Assembly: GCF_016937655.1 (NCBI RefSeq)
Contig: NZ_JAFHKL010000013.1
Span: 1 to 64,000 of the forward strand
Direction: 5' to 3'
Length of the DNA: 64,000 nt
From: Chromobacterium alkanivorans
Lineage (GTDB): Bacteria; Pseudomonadota; Gammaproteobacteria; Burkholderiales; Chromobacteriaceae
The translations under genes and the position numbers were made by a program. Under the pieces are notes generated by a model. That model made no database searches and had not been told where the DNA came from. It saw only the letters and a program-made list of their open reading frames with translations. Below, piece by piece: positions 1 through 8,472 of the stretch; position 1 is the first letter of the stretch, and each line of letters starts with the position of its first letter.

Positions 1-5
1 TTGCG

Positions 6-31
6 AAGCCCAGCTCATACGAGCTGGGCTT
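6..31. terminator. Intrinsic terminator hairpin at left edge
   Basis: A perfect 11-bp stem (AAGCCCAGCTC at 6-16 paired with 21-31) closes on an ATAC tetraloop and ends in TT. It probably serves a gene to the left of the window; the partly symmetric ends could let it work in both directions. Confidence 0.7.
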
Positions 32-59
32 TACGCATTGCGCCGCCCGCCGGCGCTGG

Positions 60-91
60 AACAAAGAAGCCTCCCCATGGGAGGCTTTGTT
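60..91 (-). terminator. Terminator of the fimbrial-like gene
   Basis: A GCCTCCC (69-75) / GGGAGGC (79-85) stem has a 3-nt loop. On the minus strand it is followed by a T-rich stretch, just downstream of the gene that ends at 103. Confidence 0.6.
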
Positions 92-102
92 GCGTCTGGC
101 GT

Positions 103-471
103 TCAATAATAGCTGACCACCAATTGGCCGCGCTGGCTGCCCTTGGGCGTGGCGATGCTGAAGCTGCGCCGGCCGGCGCTGCGATCCAGATCATAGCCGT
201 TGGCGGCGGCCTGGCTGCTGGATTGGGCGTCGGCGTTGGCCCGCACCGGCAGGTACTCGCCGTTGGCGGTGATGGCTTCGATGTGAACCGGCGCTTTGCA
301 TTTGCCGACGATCAGTTGGCTGGGGCCGTTGGCGCGGCTGGGCGCGTCCAGCGCCAGCGGACATTGGGCCTCGACGATGCGGCCGCTGAAGAGGATGACG
401 CCGCCGGCGGCGTAGGAGGCTGACGACAGCAATAGGAATGCCATGGCGGCAAGAGGCGCTGAATGTTTCAT
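103..471 (-). CDS. Small secreted fimbrial-like protein
   Basis: A 122-residue protein. The start ATG at 471 was chosen because it opens directly onto a signal peptide (MKHSAP, then a hydrophobic core ending around ASYAA); a longer upstream reading has no such feature. The mature part resembles a chaperone-usher pilin. It opens with a G-x-I-x-F-x-G-x-I pattern leading to a Cys, has a second Cys about 35 residues later, and ends in alternating hydrophobics and tyrosines (QLVVSYY) like a pilin beta-strand. It is shorter than usual pilins (about 100 mature residues), and no chaperone or usher gene is visible, so the assignment is tentative. An unrelated small exported protein remains possible. 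Confidence 0.5.
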   Translation of the reverse strand: MKHSAPLAAMAFLLLSSASYAAGGVILFSGRIVEAQCPLALDAPSRANGPSQLIVGKCKAPVHIEAITANGEYLPVRANADAQSSSQAAANGYDLDRSAGRRSFSIATPKGSQRGQLVVSYY

Positions 472-672
472 ATGGATACCCCGTTTGATCGAATGAGCTT
501 GTTCCCAACGACTCTGGCGGTCGTTGTAGTGGTGTGGCCTTCTAGGTATAGGCGGTATCCAGATTGATTCCAGCAAAAAATTAATATGTTAAAGCTATGT
601 CTAATAGAAAATCGCTATAAATATTTAAAATACAGCCTGTATTAAATTGATATTGTTTAAAATATGGCGATA

Positions 673-709
673 AAAAAGCCGCTCCCGGGTCTCCGGCGAG
701 CGGCTTTTT
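673..709. terminator. Bidirectional terminator beside mor-like gene
   Basis: A 12-bp stem AAAAAGCCGCTC (673-684) / GAGCGGCTTTTT (698-709). It lies immediately downstream of the minus-strand mor-like gene, and the A- and T-tracts would allow termination in both directions. Confidence 0.75.
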
Positions 710-733
710 GCATGAATGCGGCCGGCCGCGCGC

Positions 734-1081
734 TCAGCCGGCCTGAGCGGCGCGTTGCTCCAGTTCCCGTTGCCGTTCCGTCTTGACGATCTTGTAGATC
801 CATTGCAGCGAGACGCCGTAGCGGCGCGCCAGTTCGGCGTGGTTGCCGCCGGTGAATTCGCGGTAGATCTGTTGGTCGCGCAGCGAGGATTTGTAGGACA
901 GGCCGATGGGGAAGTAGATGTTCTGTCCGCCCCAGTGCTTGGCCATGCGTTCGGCGATTTCCTGGCCCAGTTGCTCCGCTTGTTGCTGCTCGGTGTTGGC
1001 GAGTTGTTTCAAGGTCATGGCCACGTGCTGGGCCAGGTCGACGAGCAGTTCCGGTCCTTTGCTGCGAAAGCGTGCTTGCAT
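734..1081 (-). CDS. mor: Mor/C-family phage transcription activator
   Basis: A 115-residue protein of the Mor transcription activator family, which in phage Mu switches on middle or late promoters. The N-terminal half is helical. The segment around residues 62-80 has the family pattern of a glycine-bounded linker followed by Leu-Arg-Asp and a Tyr-Arg-Glu-Phe motif. Residues 80-105 form the helix-turn-helix (ELARRYGVSLQWIYKIVK). ATG at 1081 is preceded by AAAGGA at a 7-nt spacing. It is transcribed away from the tail genes to its right, from a 230-bp divergent region. It is the only phage regulator in the window and probably controls the tail module from that region. Confidence 0.88.
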   Translation of the reverse strand: MQARFRSKGPELLVDLAQHVAMTLKQLANTEQQQAEQLGQEIAERMAKHWGGQNIYFPIGLSYKSSLRDQQIYREFTGGNHAELARRYGVSLQWIYKIVKTERQRELEQRAAQAG

Positions 1082-1312
1082 GGCTGTGTCCTTTGGCGGC
1101 GGTATCGATGACGGACATTATCGCCGTCCGCGCGCGCGCGGCCCGGATGACGGCTGTCAGCGCCGGCGCGGTCCGGCTTTCTGTAAAGAGGGTTAAAAGA
1201 CCGCAACGGGGGCGATGGCGCATCCTTGCCCTCGTTCGATGGCCAGGCGCCGTCGGCAACCGCCATTGCGAGTGATCTCGCCTTTCTTCCCTCGATGTCC
1301 AGGAGCCCGTCC
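1082..1312. other. Divergent intergenic region, Mor-like to tail genes
   Basis: A 231-bp gap holding the start signals of both the mor-like gene and the tail operon. It is GC rich with CG-alternating runs near 1130-1140. I could not identify a convincing sigma70 promoter, as expected if the tail operon needs an activator such as Mor. Confidence 0.4.
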
Positions 1313-1774
1313 GTGGCCAGCACTTCCCAAATTGTTGACGCGCTGTTGGCGCGTTTGCGCAGCGCTTTGCCGTCATTGAACGTCGAGCATTGCGCCGCGC
1401 CGGCCGATTACCGGCTTGAACATCCGCAAGGCGCGCTCTTGTTGAGCTACCGCGGCAGCCAATTCGCCTTGCCGCGAGATGTGGCCGGAGTCTGCCAGCT
1501 GCGCACGCTGCAGCTGGAGCTGACGCTGCTGCTGCGGCGCGCCGGCGCGCAAGTCAACGATACGGAAGCGCTGGACGCGGCGCGGCGCGCCTGCCTGGGA
1601 TTCTCCGCGCCGGATTGCCGACCCGCCTGCTTGTCGAGCGAAACCTTTTTGGGCTTCAGCGACGGCATCGCCCGTTACGCCATTTCGCTGGCCGCCGACA
1701 CCTTGCAGGTGGCGGAGGCGGCCCCGGGGCATGAGCCTGTGTTAACCGCAGTCACTAAGGAGGAGCAATCATGA
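1313..1774 (+). CDS. Mu gp37-like tail protein (DUF1834 type)
   Basis: About 153 residues. I chose GTG 1313 because AGGAG at 1301-1305 sits 7 nt upstream; an in-frame ATG at 1295 has no good ribosome site. The protein starts with a short helical segment, has a central beta-rich part and a C-terminal region ending near TLQVAEAA. Size and position, directly before a DUF2635 gene and the sheath gene, match Mu gp37, a minor tail protein of unknown detailed role. It overlaps the next gene by 4 bp (ATGA), so the two are probably translationally coupled. The family call rests mainly on gene order and is moderately sure. Confidence 0.65.
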   Translation: MASTSQIVDALLARLRSALPSLNVEHCAAPADYRLEHPQGALLLSYRGSQFALPRDVAGVCQLRTLQLELTLLLRRAGAQVNDTEALDAARRACLGFSAPDCRPACLSSETFLGFSDGIARYAISLAADTLQVAEAAPGHEPVLTAVTKEEQS

Positions 1775-1965
1775 AGTACTTGTATTCCGGGCCGATCAGC
1801 GGCGTCACTCTGGCCGACGGCCAGGAAATCATGTTGTTTCCCGGCGCGGAAGTGGAGATGCCGGAACAGCACGATTACACCCGCATGCTGTTGGCCCTGC
1901 AGCACCTGAGCCCGTTGCCGCAAGCGGCGGCGTCGACGTCCCCTAGCGCTGAACAAGGAGCTTGA
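1771..1965 (+). CDS. DUF2635 / Mu gp38-like small tail protein
   Basis: A 64-residue protein, start ATG 1771 with a strong AAGGAGGAG site just upstream. It contains a short beta-rich core (GPISGVTLADGQEIMLFPG) and a helical middle. DUF2635 proteins sit between gp37 and the sheath gene in Mu-like phages; their role is not established. Start and stop overlap the neighbours on both sides, consistent with one tail operon. Confidence 0.7.
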   Translation: MKYLYSGPISGVTLADGQEIMLFPGAEVEMPEQHDYTRMLLALQHLSPLPQAAASTSPSAEQGA

Positions 1966-1967
1966 GC

Positions 1968-3404
1968 ATGGCAGCCAATTATCTGCATGGCGTGGAAACC
2001 ATTGAAGTCGAACGCGGCGCGCGTCCGGTTCGCACCGTCAAATCGGCGGTGATCGGCCTGATCGGCACCGCGCCGCTGGCGCCGGAAGCGGCCAATACCC
2101 CGGTGTTGTGCCTGTCGGAAAAAGACGCGGCGGCCTTTGGCCCGCAACTGGCCGGCTTCACCATTCCGCAAGCGCTGAACGCGATCTACGATCACGGCGC
2201 CGGCACCGTGGTGGTGATCAACGTGCTGGACCCGGCCGTGCATAAAAGCGCGGTGGCCGGCGAGGCGGTGACGCTGGACGCGGCCACCGGCCAGGGCAAG
2301 ACCGCCAAGGCGGCGCTGCTGAACGCGGTGGTGAAGAGCGCCGACGGCGCCACCGCTTACACGGCGGGCACCGACTACCTGCTGGACGCGGTCAACGGCA
2401 AGATCACCCGTTTGAAGGACGGCGTCATCGCCGCCGGCGCGGTGTTGAAGGTCAGCTACGATTACGCCGATCCGAACAAGGTCACCGCCGCCGACATCAT
2501 CGGCGCGGTCAACGCCGCCGGCAACCGCACCGGTCTGAAAGCGCTGCAGGACACTTACAACCGCTTCGGCTTCTTCGCCAAGCTGTTGATCGCGCCGGGC
2601 TTTTGCACCCAGAACTCGGTGGCCAGCGCGATGGCGGCCATGGCCGACAAGCTGGACGCCATCGCCTACGTCGACGCGCCCATCGGCACCAGCTTCGCCC
2701 AGGCGCAAGCCGGACGCGGCCCGGCCGGCGGCATCAACTTCAACACCTCCAGCGACCGCGTGCGCCTGTGCTACCCGCACATCAAGGTGTACGACCCGGC
2801 GACCAACGACACCCGTCTGGAGCCGCTGTCGGCCCGCGCCGCCGGCCTGCGCGCCAAGGTGGACAACGACAAGGGCTTCTGGTGGTCCAGCTCCAATCAG
2901 GAGCTGGCCGGCGTGATCGGCGTGGAGCGTCAGCTGACCGCGATGATCGACGATCCGCAGTCCGAGGTGAACCTGCTGAACGAGCAGGGCATCACCACGG
3001 TGTTCTCCAGCTTCGGCTCCGGCTTCCGCCTGTGGGGCAACCGCACCGCGGCCTGGCCCACCGTCAGCCATATGCGCAACTTCGAGAACGTGCGCCGCAC
3101 CGGCGACGTGATCAATGAGTCGATCCGCTATTTCAGCCAGCAGTTCATCGACATGCCGCTGAACCAGGCCACCATCGACGCGCTGGTGGAGTCGGTGAAC
3201 GGCTATGGCCGCAAGCTGATCGGCGACGGCGCGCTGCTGGGCTTCAAAGCCTGGTTCGACGCGGCGCGCAACCCGGAAACCGAGCTGGCCGCCGGCCATC
3301 TGCTGATCAGCTACAAGTACACGGTGCCGCCGCCGCTGGAACGTCTGACCTTTGAGACCGAGATCACCTCGGAATACCTGTTGAGCCTGAAGGGAGGCAA
3401 TTGA
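1968..3404 (+). CDS. Contractile tail sheath protein (Mu gpL / P2 gpFI type)
   Basis: A 478-residue tail sheath subunit; sheath rings surround the tail tube and contract to drive it through the target envelope. ATG 1968 has AAGGAG at 1955-1960 with 7-nt spacing; the in-frame TTG at 1962 is too close to that site. The N-terminus has the family signature of a gene-start Tyr-Leu-His-Gly segment, then a Lys-Ser-Ala-Val-Ile-Gly-Leu-Ile-Gly-Thr strand. The C-terminal third has the conserved sheath core, including the Leu-Trp-Gly-Asn-Arg-Thr motif near residue 355 and an R-Y-F-S-Q-Q-F segment. The last residues form the beta strand that interlocks with neighbouring subunits. Full length for the family. 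Confidence 0.93.
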   Translation: MAANYLHGVETIEVERGARPVRTVKSAVIGLIGTAPLAPEAANTPVLCLSEKDAAAFGPQLAGFTIPQALNAIYDHGAGTVVVINVLDPAVHKSAVAGEAVTLDAATGQGKTAKAALLNAVVKSADGATAYTAGTDYLLDAVNGKITRLKDGVIAAGAVLKVSYDYADPNKVTAADIIGAVNAAGNRTGLKALQDTYNRFGFFAKLLIAPGFCTQNSVASAMAAMADKLDAIAYVDAPIGTSFAQAQAGRGPAGGINFNTSSDRVRLCYPHIKVYDPATNDTRLEPLSARAAGLRAKVDNDKGFWWSSSNQELAGVIGVERQLTAMIDDPQSEVNLLNEQGITTVFSSFGSGFRLWGNRTAAWPTVSHMRNFENVRRTGDVINESIRYFSQQFIDMPLNQATIDALVESVNGYGRKLIGDGALLGFKAWFDAARNPETELAAGHLLISYKYTVPPPLERLTFETEITSEYLLSLKGGN

Positions 3405-3406
3405 TC

Positions 3407-3931
3407 ATGGCAGGCAAGATTGAAATCAACCGCATCACCAACGCCAACATCTACATCAACGGCAACTCGCTGTTGGGCCGGGCCGAGGAGATCAAGCTGC
3501 CGGACGTGTCCGCCATCATGCAGGAGCACAAGGCGCTGGGCATGGTGGGCAAGATCGAGCTGCCGGCCGGCTTCGACAAGCTGGAGGGCGAGATCAAGTG
3601 GAACTCGCTGTACAAGGACGTGGCCAAGATCATCGCCAATCCGTTCCAGGCGGTGCAACTGCAAGCCCGTTCCAGCATCGAGACCTACGGCGCGCAGGGC
3701 CGCCTGCAGCAGGTCAGCTTGGTGACCTTCCTGACCGTGATGTTCAAGAAGAACCCGCTGGGCACCTACAAACAGCATGAAAACGCCGATTTCAGCTCCT
3801 CCTTCTCCGCCACCTACATCAAGCAGGTAGTGGACGGCGAGGACGTGCTGGAGCTGGACTACCTGGCCAATATCTTCCGGGTGGGCGGCAACGACATGCT
3901 GGAGCTGTACCGCCGCAACATCGGCGGTTGA
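3407..3931 (+). CDS. Tail tube protein (Mu gpM / P2 gpFII type)
   Basis: A 174-residue major tail tube protein, the inner cylinder inside the sheath. ATG 3407 is preceded by AGGGAGG at 3391-3397. The sequence opens with a Gly-Lys-Ile-Glu-Ile-Asn strand, and it has the tube-family layout: an early Asn-Gly-Asn, then E-I-K-L-P-D-V, and late paired strands. Length and position directly after the sheath are typical. It is followed by a 200-bp GC-rich spacer before the chaperone gene. Confidence 0.9.
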   Translation: MAGKIEINRITNANIYINGNSLLGRAEEIKLPDVSAIMQEHKALGMVGKIELPAGFDKLEGEIKWNSLYKDVAKIIANPFQAVQLQARSSIETYGAQGRLQQVSLVTFLTVMFKKNPLGTYKQHENADFSSSFSATYIKQVVDGEDVLELDYLANIFRVGGNDMLELYRRNIGG

Positions 3932-4145
3932 TCCAGGGCCGGCCGCCGGCCGGCTTGCCGGCAGGTTTCCGCGCGCAACAGGCCGGGCCCGGCTTAGCCG
4001 GGTCCGCCTGAGCCGCGGCGGTCCACTGCTTTGCAAGCCGGCCGGGGCTTTCAAGCCTTTCCCTAAAGGGCTTTAACAGACCCGCCGGGCCGCAAACCGG
4101 ACAATGAAGCTCATCAACCACGCAGCCTGCGACCAAGGAGCTCAC

Positions 4146-4400
4146 ATGAAGATCAAACTCAAATACCCGTTCACCAACGCCGCCGGCGAACGCCTGGACA
4201 GCCTGGAAATCAGCCGCCTGAAGCGCGCCGATCTCAAGGCCGCCAGCCATCACAGCCAGGATGACGCGGACCAGGAGGACTTCCTGTTCGCGCGCATGAC
4301 GGGCCTGACCCTGGAAGACATCGACCAGCTCGACATCGCCGACAGCCGCGCGCTGGCGGACTGCTTTCGCGACATGGTGGGCGTCTCCGACGACGCTTAA
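4146..4400 (+). CDS. Tail assembly chaperone (P2 gpE / Mu gp41 type)
   Basis: An 84-residue phage tail assembly protein, start ATG 4146 with AAGGAG at 4135-4140. It is predicted to bind the tape measure protein during tail assembly. Acidic helical segments (around DDADQEDFLFARM and LTLEDIDQLDIAD) are typical. The position between tube and tape measure genes is the classical place for the chaperone pair. The zero frame stops at TAA 4398-4400, and an open, well-formed second frame continues to 4554 (separate entry), as expected for the frameshifted long form made by many tailed phages. Confidence 0.82.
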   Translation: MKIKLKYPFTNAAGERLDSLEISRLKRADLKAASHHSQDDADQEDFLFARMTGLTLEDIDQLDIADSRALADCFRDMVGVSDDA

Positions 4401-4554
4401 GGAGTTCGACGAAGCGCTGCTGACCGTGCTCGGCCTGCCGCCGTCGGAAATCGACGCGTTGGCGATGGACGACTACTGGTTCTGGTGCGAGGTGGCGGAG
4501 CGAGAGATCCAGCGCCGTCACGAGCGCGACCAGCAGTGGCTGGATCGAGACTGA
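4399..4554 (+). CDS. Frameshift extension of the tail chaperone (gpE' type)
   Basis: No start codon with a ribosome site introduces this frame; the only ATG (4465) lacks a Shine-Dalgarno sequence. The reading frame is open upstream of the gpE-like stop and encodes about 51 residues with an acidic helix and the motif MDDYWFWCEVAERE. It ends at TGA 4552-4554. The shift from the upstream frame is +1, equivalently -2. Mu is known to use a -2 shift at this locus, so I infer a programmed frameshift somewhere before 4400. The exact slip site is not clear. Conserved Trp-rich helical content supports it being translated. Confidence 0.6.
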   Translation, partial: KEFDEALLTVLGLPPSEIDALAMDDYWFWCEVAEREIQRRHERDQQWLDRD

Positions 4555-4680
4555 TGGTTTCCTGCGCCGCGCGTTCGCGCGGCCCGGGGCCGGCTCGTCC
4601 GTCCGGACGGCCGCCGGCCCCATCCGGAGCCGCCGGCGCTGGCCTGGCGGCCCTTCCCCTCACACTCACAGGCTAACACC

Positions 4681-7344
4681 ATGGTAAGCGAGTTTTTCAT
4701 CGGTCTTAAGGTGGGAGCGACGCTGTCCGGGGTCTTCGACAACGCCTTCCGCTCCGCCCGCGCCTCCTTGGACGAACTGGGCAAGACCAGCTTGCGGCTG
4801 CGCGATCGCCAGCGCGAGCTGAGCGACAGCGTGGAGCGCTCCCGCAAGGCCTTCGCCGCGCTGGATCTGCCGCAGCTGGAGCGCGACCACCGCAAGCTGG
4901 AACTGACGCTGGACCGCCTGCGCCAGCGGCACGACGCCTGGCTGGACAGCGTCAAGCGCGGCCGGGGCGTCAAGCTCGCCCTGCCCGGCGTGTCCCAGGT
5001 CAGCGAACTGGTGGCCAAGTGCCGCGTCGAGCTGCAGGCCTCGGTCAAGGTCAAGGCGGTGATCGAAGTGGAACAGCGGGTGAAGGAAAGCCAGGAGCGG
5101 CAAAAAGACGCCACCTGCAATCCGCGCCCGCCGACCGCGCCCAAGCGGCCGACCCCGCGCGGCGACGACGACGGCAAGTCCAAGGACGCGCCGCCCGATC
5201 TCGAATCCACCCTCAAGCGTTTGCGCACGCCCGGCATCCAGCGATGGATAGGCGTGGCCGACGCCGTTCAGCTGTCCTCGCGCTGGTTGTCCGACGCCGC
5301 CGGCAAAACCCACGAAGTCCTATCCAAAGGCCTGGGCAATAAGGCGCTGCGTTATGTGCACGGCAAGCTCAATCCTTTGCTGGGCGGCAAGCTGCCCAGC
5401 GTGGACACCATGCTGGGCGCGCTGGAAAGCACCCGCGACGGCGGCGCCGCCGTCGCCAAGGGCGCCGCCAGGGTGGGTCAGGCGCTGCGCCGTTACGCCG
5501 ACACCCCGGGCAATGTGCTGGCCAAGATCGCCGCCGCCAGCGAGGCGCTGTTGAAAGAAGACGGCGCCAAGGCGGCCGCGTCGGGCAAGCCGGGCGGTAC
5601 GGCGGCCAAGGGCAAGGCCGGCGGCGGCAAGATCCGTTCCGCCATCCGCCTATTGCAAGGCCTGCCGGCGCCGGACGCCACGCCCTTGATCGAATTCAAC
5701 GACAAGGTGGGCGGCATCAGCCGCGATGTGGCCAAGGCGGCCGGCACCGTGCACAAGACCTTGTCGCAAGGCCTGGGCAACAAGGCGCTGCGCTATGTGC
5801 ACGGCAAGCTCAATCCGCTTTTGCGCGGCAAGCTGCCCAGCGTGGAAAGCCTGCTCGGCTCGGTGAAGGCCTTGGAGGACGGCGCGACCAAGGCCGGCGA
5901 GATCAGCGACAAGGTGGGCAAATCGCTGCGCCGCTATCAGGACACCAAGGGCGGCTTGCTGAGCAAGCTGTGGGCCGCCGGCGGCGAATGGTTCAAGGAA
6001 GACAAGCCGGGCGCCGCCCAGAGCGAAGCGGACAAGCCCGGCGCCAGCCAGAGCCAGGCCGACAAGCCGGGCGACTGCATGGCGGCCAAGCCCGAGAACT
6101 GCTGCTGTTGCTGCCAGCCGGCCACGCGCGACATCGACAAGCCCGGCGACGGCATGGACCCGGAGCGGGACGAGCGCAAGAAGGAAGACAAGCGCGACAA
6201 GGAGAAAAAGAACGACAGGCGCGAGCGCGGCCGCAAGGAGCGGCGTCCCAAGCCCCGGCCCAAGCCGCGTCCGAAACCGGAGCCAAAACCGGAGCCAAAA
6301 CCGCGTCCGAAGTCGGGCCCGCGTCCGCGGCGCTTGCCCAAGGGCCGCGGCCTGCCCGGCGGCATCGGCGAGGTGTTCCGACGCGGCGCGGCCGTGGCCA
6401 AGGCCGGCCTGAAAGGCCTGGGTGCTGCGCTGAAGCAAGTGCCGGGCATGCTGCGCGGGGGCTTGCAGAAGACTGGAGACTGGCTCAAAAGCCTGCCGGG
6501 CAAGGCCAAGGCCGGCGCGCAAAGCGCGGCCAAGGCGGCGGGCTCCGCGGCCAGCCGTGTTGGCGCAGGGCTGAAGCGTCTGCCCGGATTGGCGCGCGGC
6601 GGCATCGGCAGCGCGGCCAAGCTGGCCAGGACGGTGGCCCAGCGCGCGGCCCCGCTGTTGAAAACCGGCGTCGGCGTGGCCAAGACCGGTCTCGGCATCG
6701 GCAAGGAAGTGTTCAAGCGCAGCGGCGGCCTGCTCAAGGCCGGCATCGCCGGTTCTGTGATCACGGTGATGGAGGCTGGCCAGGAGGCCTGGAACGTCAG
6801 CAAGTCCAATCGCAGCCAGACCGAGAAGAACAAGGAGTACTGGAAGATAGGCGGCAGGGCCGGCGGCTCCATCGGCGGCGCGGCGATGGGCGCGGCCATC
6901 GGCAGCATGATCCTGCCCGGCGTCGGCACCCTGGTTGGCGGCGTCATCGGCCACTTTGCCGGCAAGTACGCCGGGGAATGGGCCGGCGGCAAGGTGGGCA
7001 ACGCCATCCACGGCGCGCCGATGCCCGGCAAGGCCAAGCCGGCGGCGGGCGGCGCCACTCCTGCGGTCCAGGCTCAAGCGCAGGCCCGGGTCCAGATCCA
7101 GGCGCGCAGTCAGCAGCTGCAACGCCTGCAGCAGGGCGGCGCGGCGGCCAGGGCTCCGGCCAAGAGCGCGGGCGGCGGCATGAACGTCACCTTTGCGCCG
7201 CACATCACCGTCAACGCCGGCGCGCCGGCAGGCGTGAAGCAGCAGGTGCAACAGGCGGTGCAGTTGTCCTTCGCCGAGTTCGAACGCCTGATGCGGCGTT
7301 ACGAGGCGGACCGGCAACGGCGCAGCTATAGCGCCCGCGCTTGA
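4681..7344 (+). CDS. Tail tape measure protein
   Basis: An 887-residue protein that sets tail length and is threaded inside the tube. It begins with coiled-coil helices (residues 15-130). Two copies of an ~85-residue module follow (approximately residues 210-300 and 355-445), each containing GLGNKALRYVHGKLNPLL. Then comes a hydrophilic linker with a run of five cysteines near residue 475 and Lys-Pro repeats at about 515-550. Next are Ala/Gly/Lys helical repeats, a glycine-zipper-like hydrophobic segment (about residues 720-765), and a short amphipathic C-terminus. At about 1.5 angstrom per residue it would specify a tail near 130 nm, if not processed. The stop codon TGA 7342-7344 is part of an intergenic repeat. 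Confidence 0.85.
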   Translation: MVSEFFIGLKVGATLSGVFDNAFRSARASLDELGKTSLRLRDRQRELSDSVERSRKAFAALDLPQLERDHRKLELTLDRLRQRHDAWLDSVKRGRGVKLALPGVSQVSELVAKCRVELQASVKVKAVIEVEQRVKESQERQKDATCNPRPPTAPKRPTPRGDDDGKSKDAPPDLESTLKRLRTPGIQRWIGVADAVQLSSRWLSDAAGKTHEVLSKGLGNKALRYVHGKLNPLLGGKLPSVDTMLGALESTRDGGAAVAKGAARVGQALRRYADTPGNVLAKIAAASEALLKEDGAKAAASGKPGGTAAKGKAGGGKIRSAIRLLQGLPAPDATPLIEFNDKVGGISRDVAKAAGTVHKTLSQGLGNKALRYVHGKLNPLLRGKLPSVESLLGSVKALEDGATKAGEISDKVGKSLRRYQDTKGGLLSKLWAAGGEWFKEDKPGAAQSEADKPGASQSQADKPGDCMAAKPENCCCCCQPATRDIDKPGDGMDPERDERKKEDKRDKEKKNDRRERGRKERRPKPRPKPRPKPEPKPEPKPRPKSGPRPRRLPKGRGLPGGIGEVFRRGAAVAKAGLKGLGAALKQVPGMLRGGLQKTGDWLKSLPGKAKAGAQSAAKAAGSAASRVGAGLKRLPGLARGGIGSAAKLARTVAQRAAPLLKTGVGVAKTGLGIGKEVFKRSGGLLKAGIAGSVITVMEAGQEAWNVSKSNRSQTEKNKEYWKIGGRAGGSIGGAAMGAAIGSMILPGVGTLVGGVIGHFAGKYAGEWAGGKVGNAIHGAPMPGKAKPAAGGATPAVQAQAQARVQIQARSQQLQRLQQGGAAARAPAKSAGGGMNVTFAPHITVNAGAPAGVKQQVQQAVQLSFAEFERLMRRYEADRQRRSYSARA

Positions 7345-7490
7345 GAACCTGCGTGCGATTCAGCTGCGCTTCGTGAGACGTGGCACGGTGAGTACACCTT
7401 CGAAATGCTCATGTACCACTTGTACATTCCGCTTTCTCAGCTGTTTTCGCCTTGTCTCGCTCTTGCTCGCAGCATCGTACCCAGGCTCTC
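7342..7490 (+). repeat. Palindromic intergenic repeat, family A copy 1
   Basis: About 149 bp, almost filling the space between the tape measure and gpU-like genes. It begins TGAGAACCTG, with the TGA acting as the tape measure stop codon, and contains the shared core CTTCGAAATGCTCATGTACC. It ends in a partial inverted copy of its start (ATCGTACCCAGGCTCT). Other copies lie at 10474-10627, 29268-29413 and 35965-36116. Confidence 0.8.
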
Positions 7491-7556
7491 TAAAAGCCGC
7501 GGAGCCTGGCGCGCCCGCGCGCCGGCTCCTCTTTCCACCCATTCGGAGGGCTACCC

Positions 7557-8468
7557 ATGTACGCGGTACTGGGCAATATCGAGTTTGATCTGATCAGTTA
7601 TTTCGACGGCCTGGAACAGCGCAGCGGCAGCGATTTCGCCGAGCACGGCCGCATCGGCGGCAAGCCGGTGCTGCAATTCGTCGGCGACAAGCTGGATGAA
7701 ATCCGCATCGACCTGGTGCTGCATGCTGCCTACTGCCAGCCGGACGAGGAGCTGCAAAAACTGCAGGCGGCACGCCAGCAGCACCAGGCGCTGGCCTTGG
7801 TGCTGGGCAACGGCGATTACAAAGGCCGTTTCGTCATCACCGAGCTGCAAAGCACCGGCCGCCAGACCGACCGCAGCGGCAGCCTGCTGGCGGTGGAGGC
7901 CCAGCTCAGCCTGCGCGAGTACGGCGGCGACGCGCCGCCCAAGCCCAAGCCGGCGCTGGCCAAGGCCGCCGCCAGCCTGCCCGCCGGCAAGCTCAAGCTG
8001 CCTGCCGGGCTGGAGCGCTTCAAGGCCGACATCGCCGGCCTGGCCAAGACCGTGGCCCAGGTCAAAAGCGTGGTGGGCAAGGTCAAGACCGTGATCAACA
8101 CCACGCGCGAACTGCGCCAGCTGGCCGGCCGCGACCCGGCCGCGGCGCTGGAAAAACTGCCCGGCCTGCTCAAGGAGGTGCAGGCGCTGGCGCCCGGTCT
8201 GCAAGTCAGCGCCGAGCAGATGGCCAAGTTCGAGCAATACAGCAAGCTGGCCGGCGACGCGGTGCGCGTCGGCCAGAGCCTGCAGCAGGCCAAGCTGAAC
8301 ATGACCGCGATGGGCCGGCTGTTGGCCGGCACCCAGGCCGGCCAGGTGCTGGACAAGCTGGCCGCCTGCGAAACAATCAACGGCCGCGCCGAAGTAGCCT
8401 TGCGCGATCTGGCCGAGCCGTTGGCCGGCCTGGCCGCCAAGGCCGCGGTGCGGCGCATTCTGAGGTGA
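7557..8468 (+). CDS. P2 gpU-like tail protein with extended C-terminus
   Basis: A 303-residue protein, start ATG 7557 after CGGAGG. The first ~125 residues match the P2 gpU family: an N-terminal MYAVLGNIEFDL strand, a conserved H-G-R-I-G-G-K-P turn and a Q-x-D-R-S-G-S-L-L-A-V segment. gpU caps the tail end and ends tube polymerisation. The remaining ~175 residues are Ala/Leu/Lys-rich helices not found in the ~150-residue P2 protein; they resemble the DNA-circularisation/N-type proteins of other phages only in composition. It overlaps nothing and leads into gpX 4 bp later. Confidence 0.75.
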   Translation: MYAVLGNIEFDLISYFDGLEQRSGSDFAEHGRIGGKPVLQFVGDKLDEIRIDLVLHAAYCQPDEELQKLQAARQQHQALALVLGNGDYKGRFVITELQSTGRQTDRSGSLLAVEAQLSLREYGGDAPPKPKPALAKAAASLPAGKLKLPAGLERFKADIAGLAKTVAQVKSVVGKVKTVINTTRELRQLAGRDPAAALEKLPGLLKEVQALAPGLQVSAEQMAKFEQYSKLAGDAVRVGQSLQQAKLNMTAMGRLLAGTQAGQVLDKLAACETINGRAEVALRDLAEPLAGLAAKAAVRRILR

Positions 8469-8472
8469 CGCC

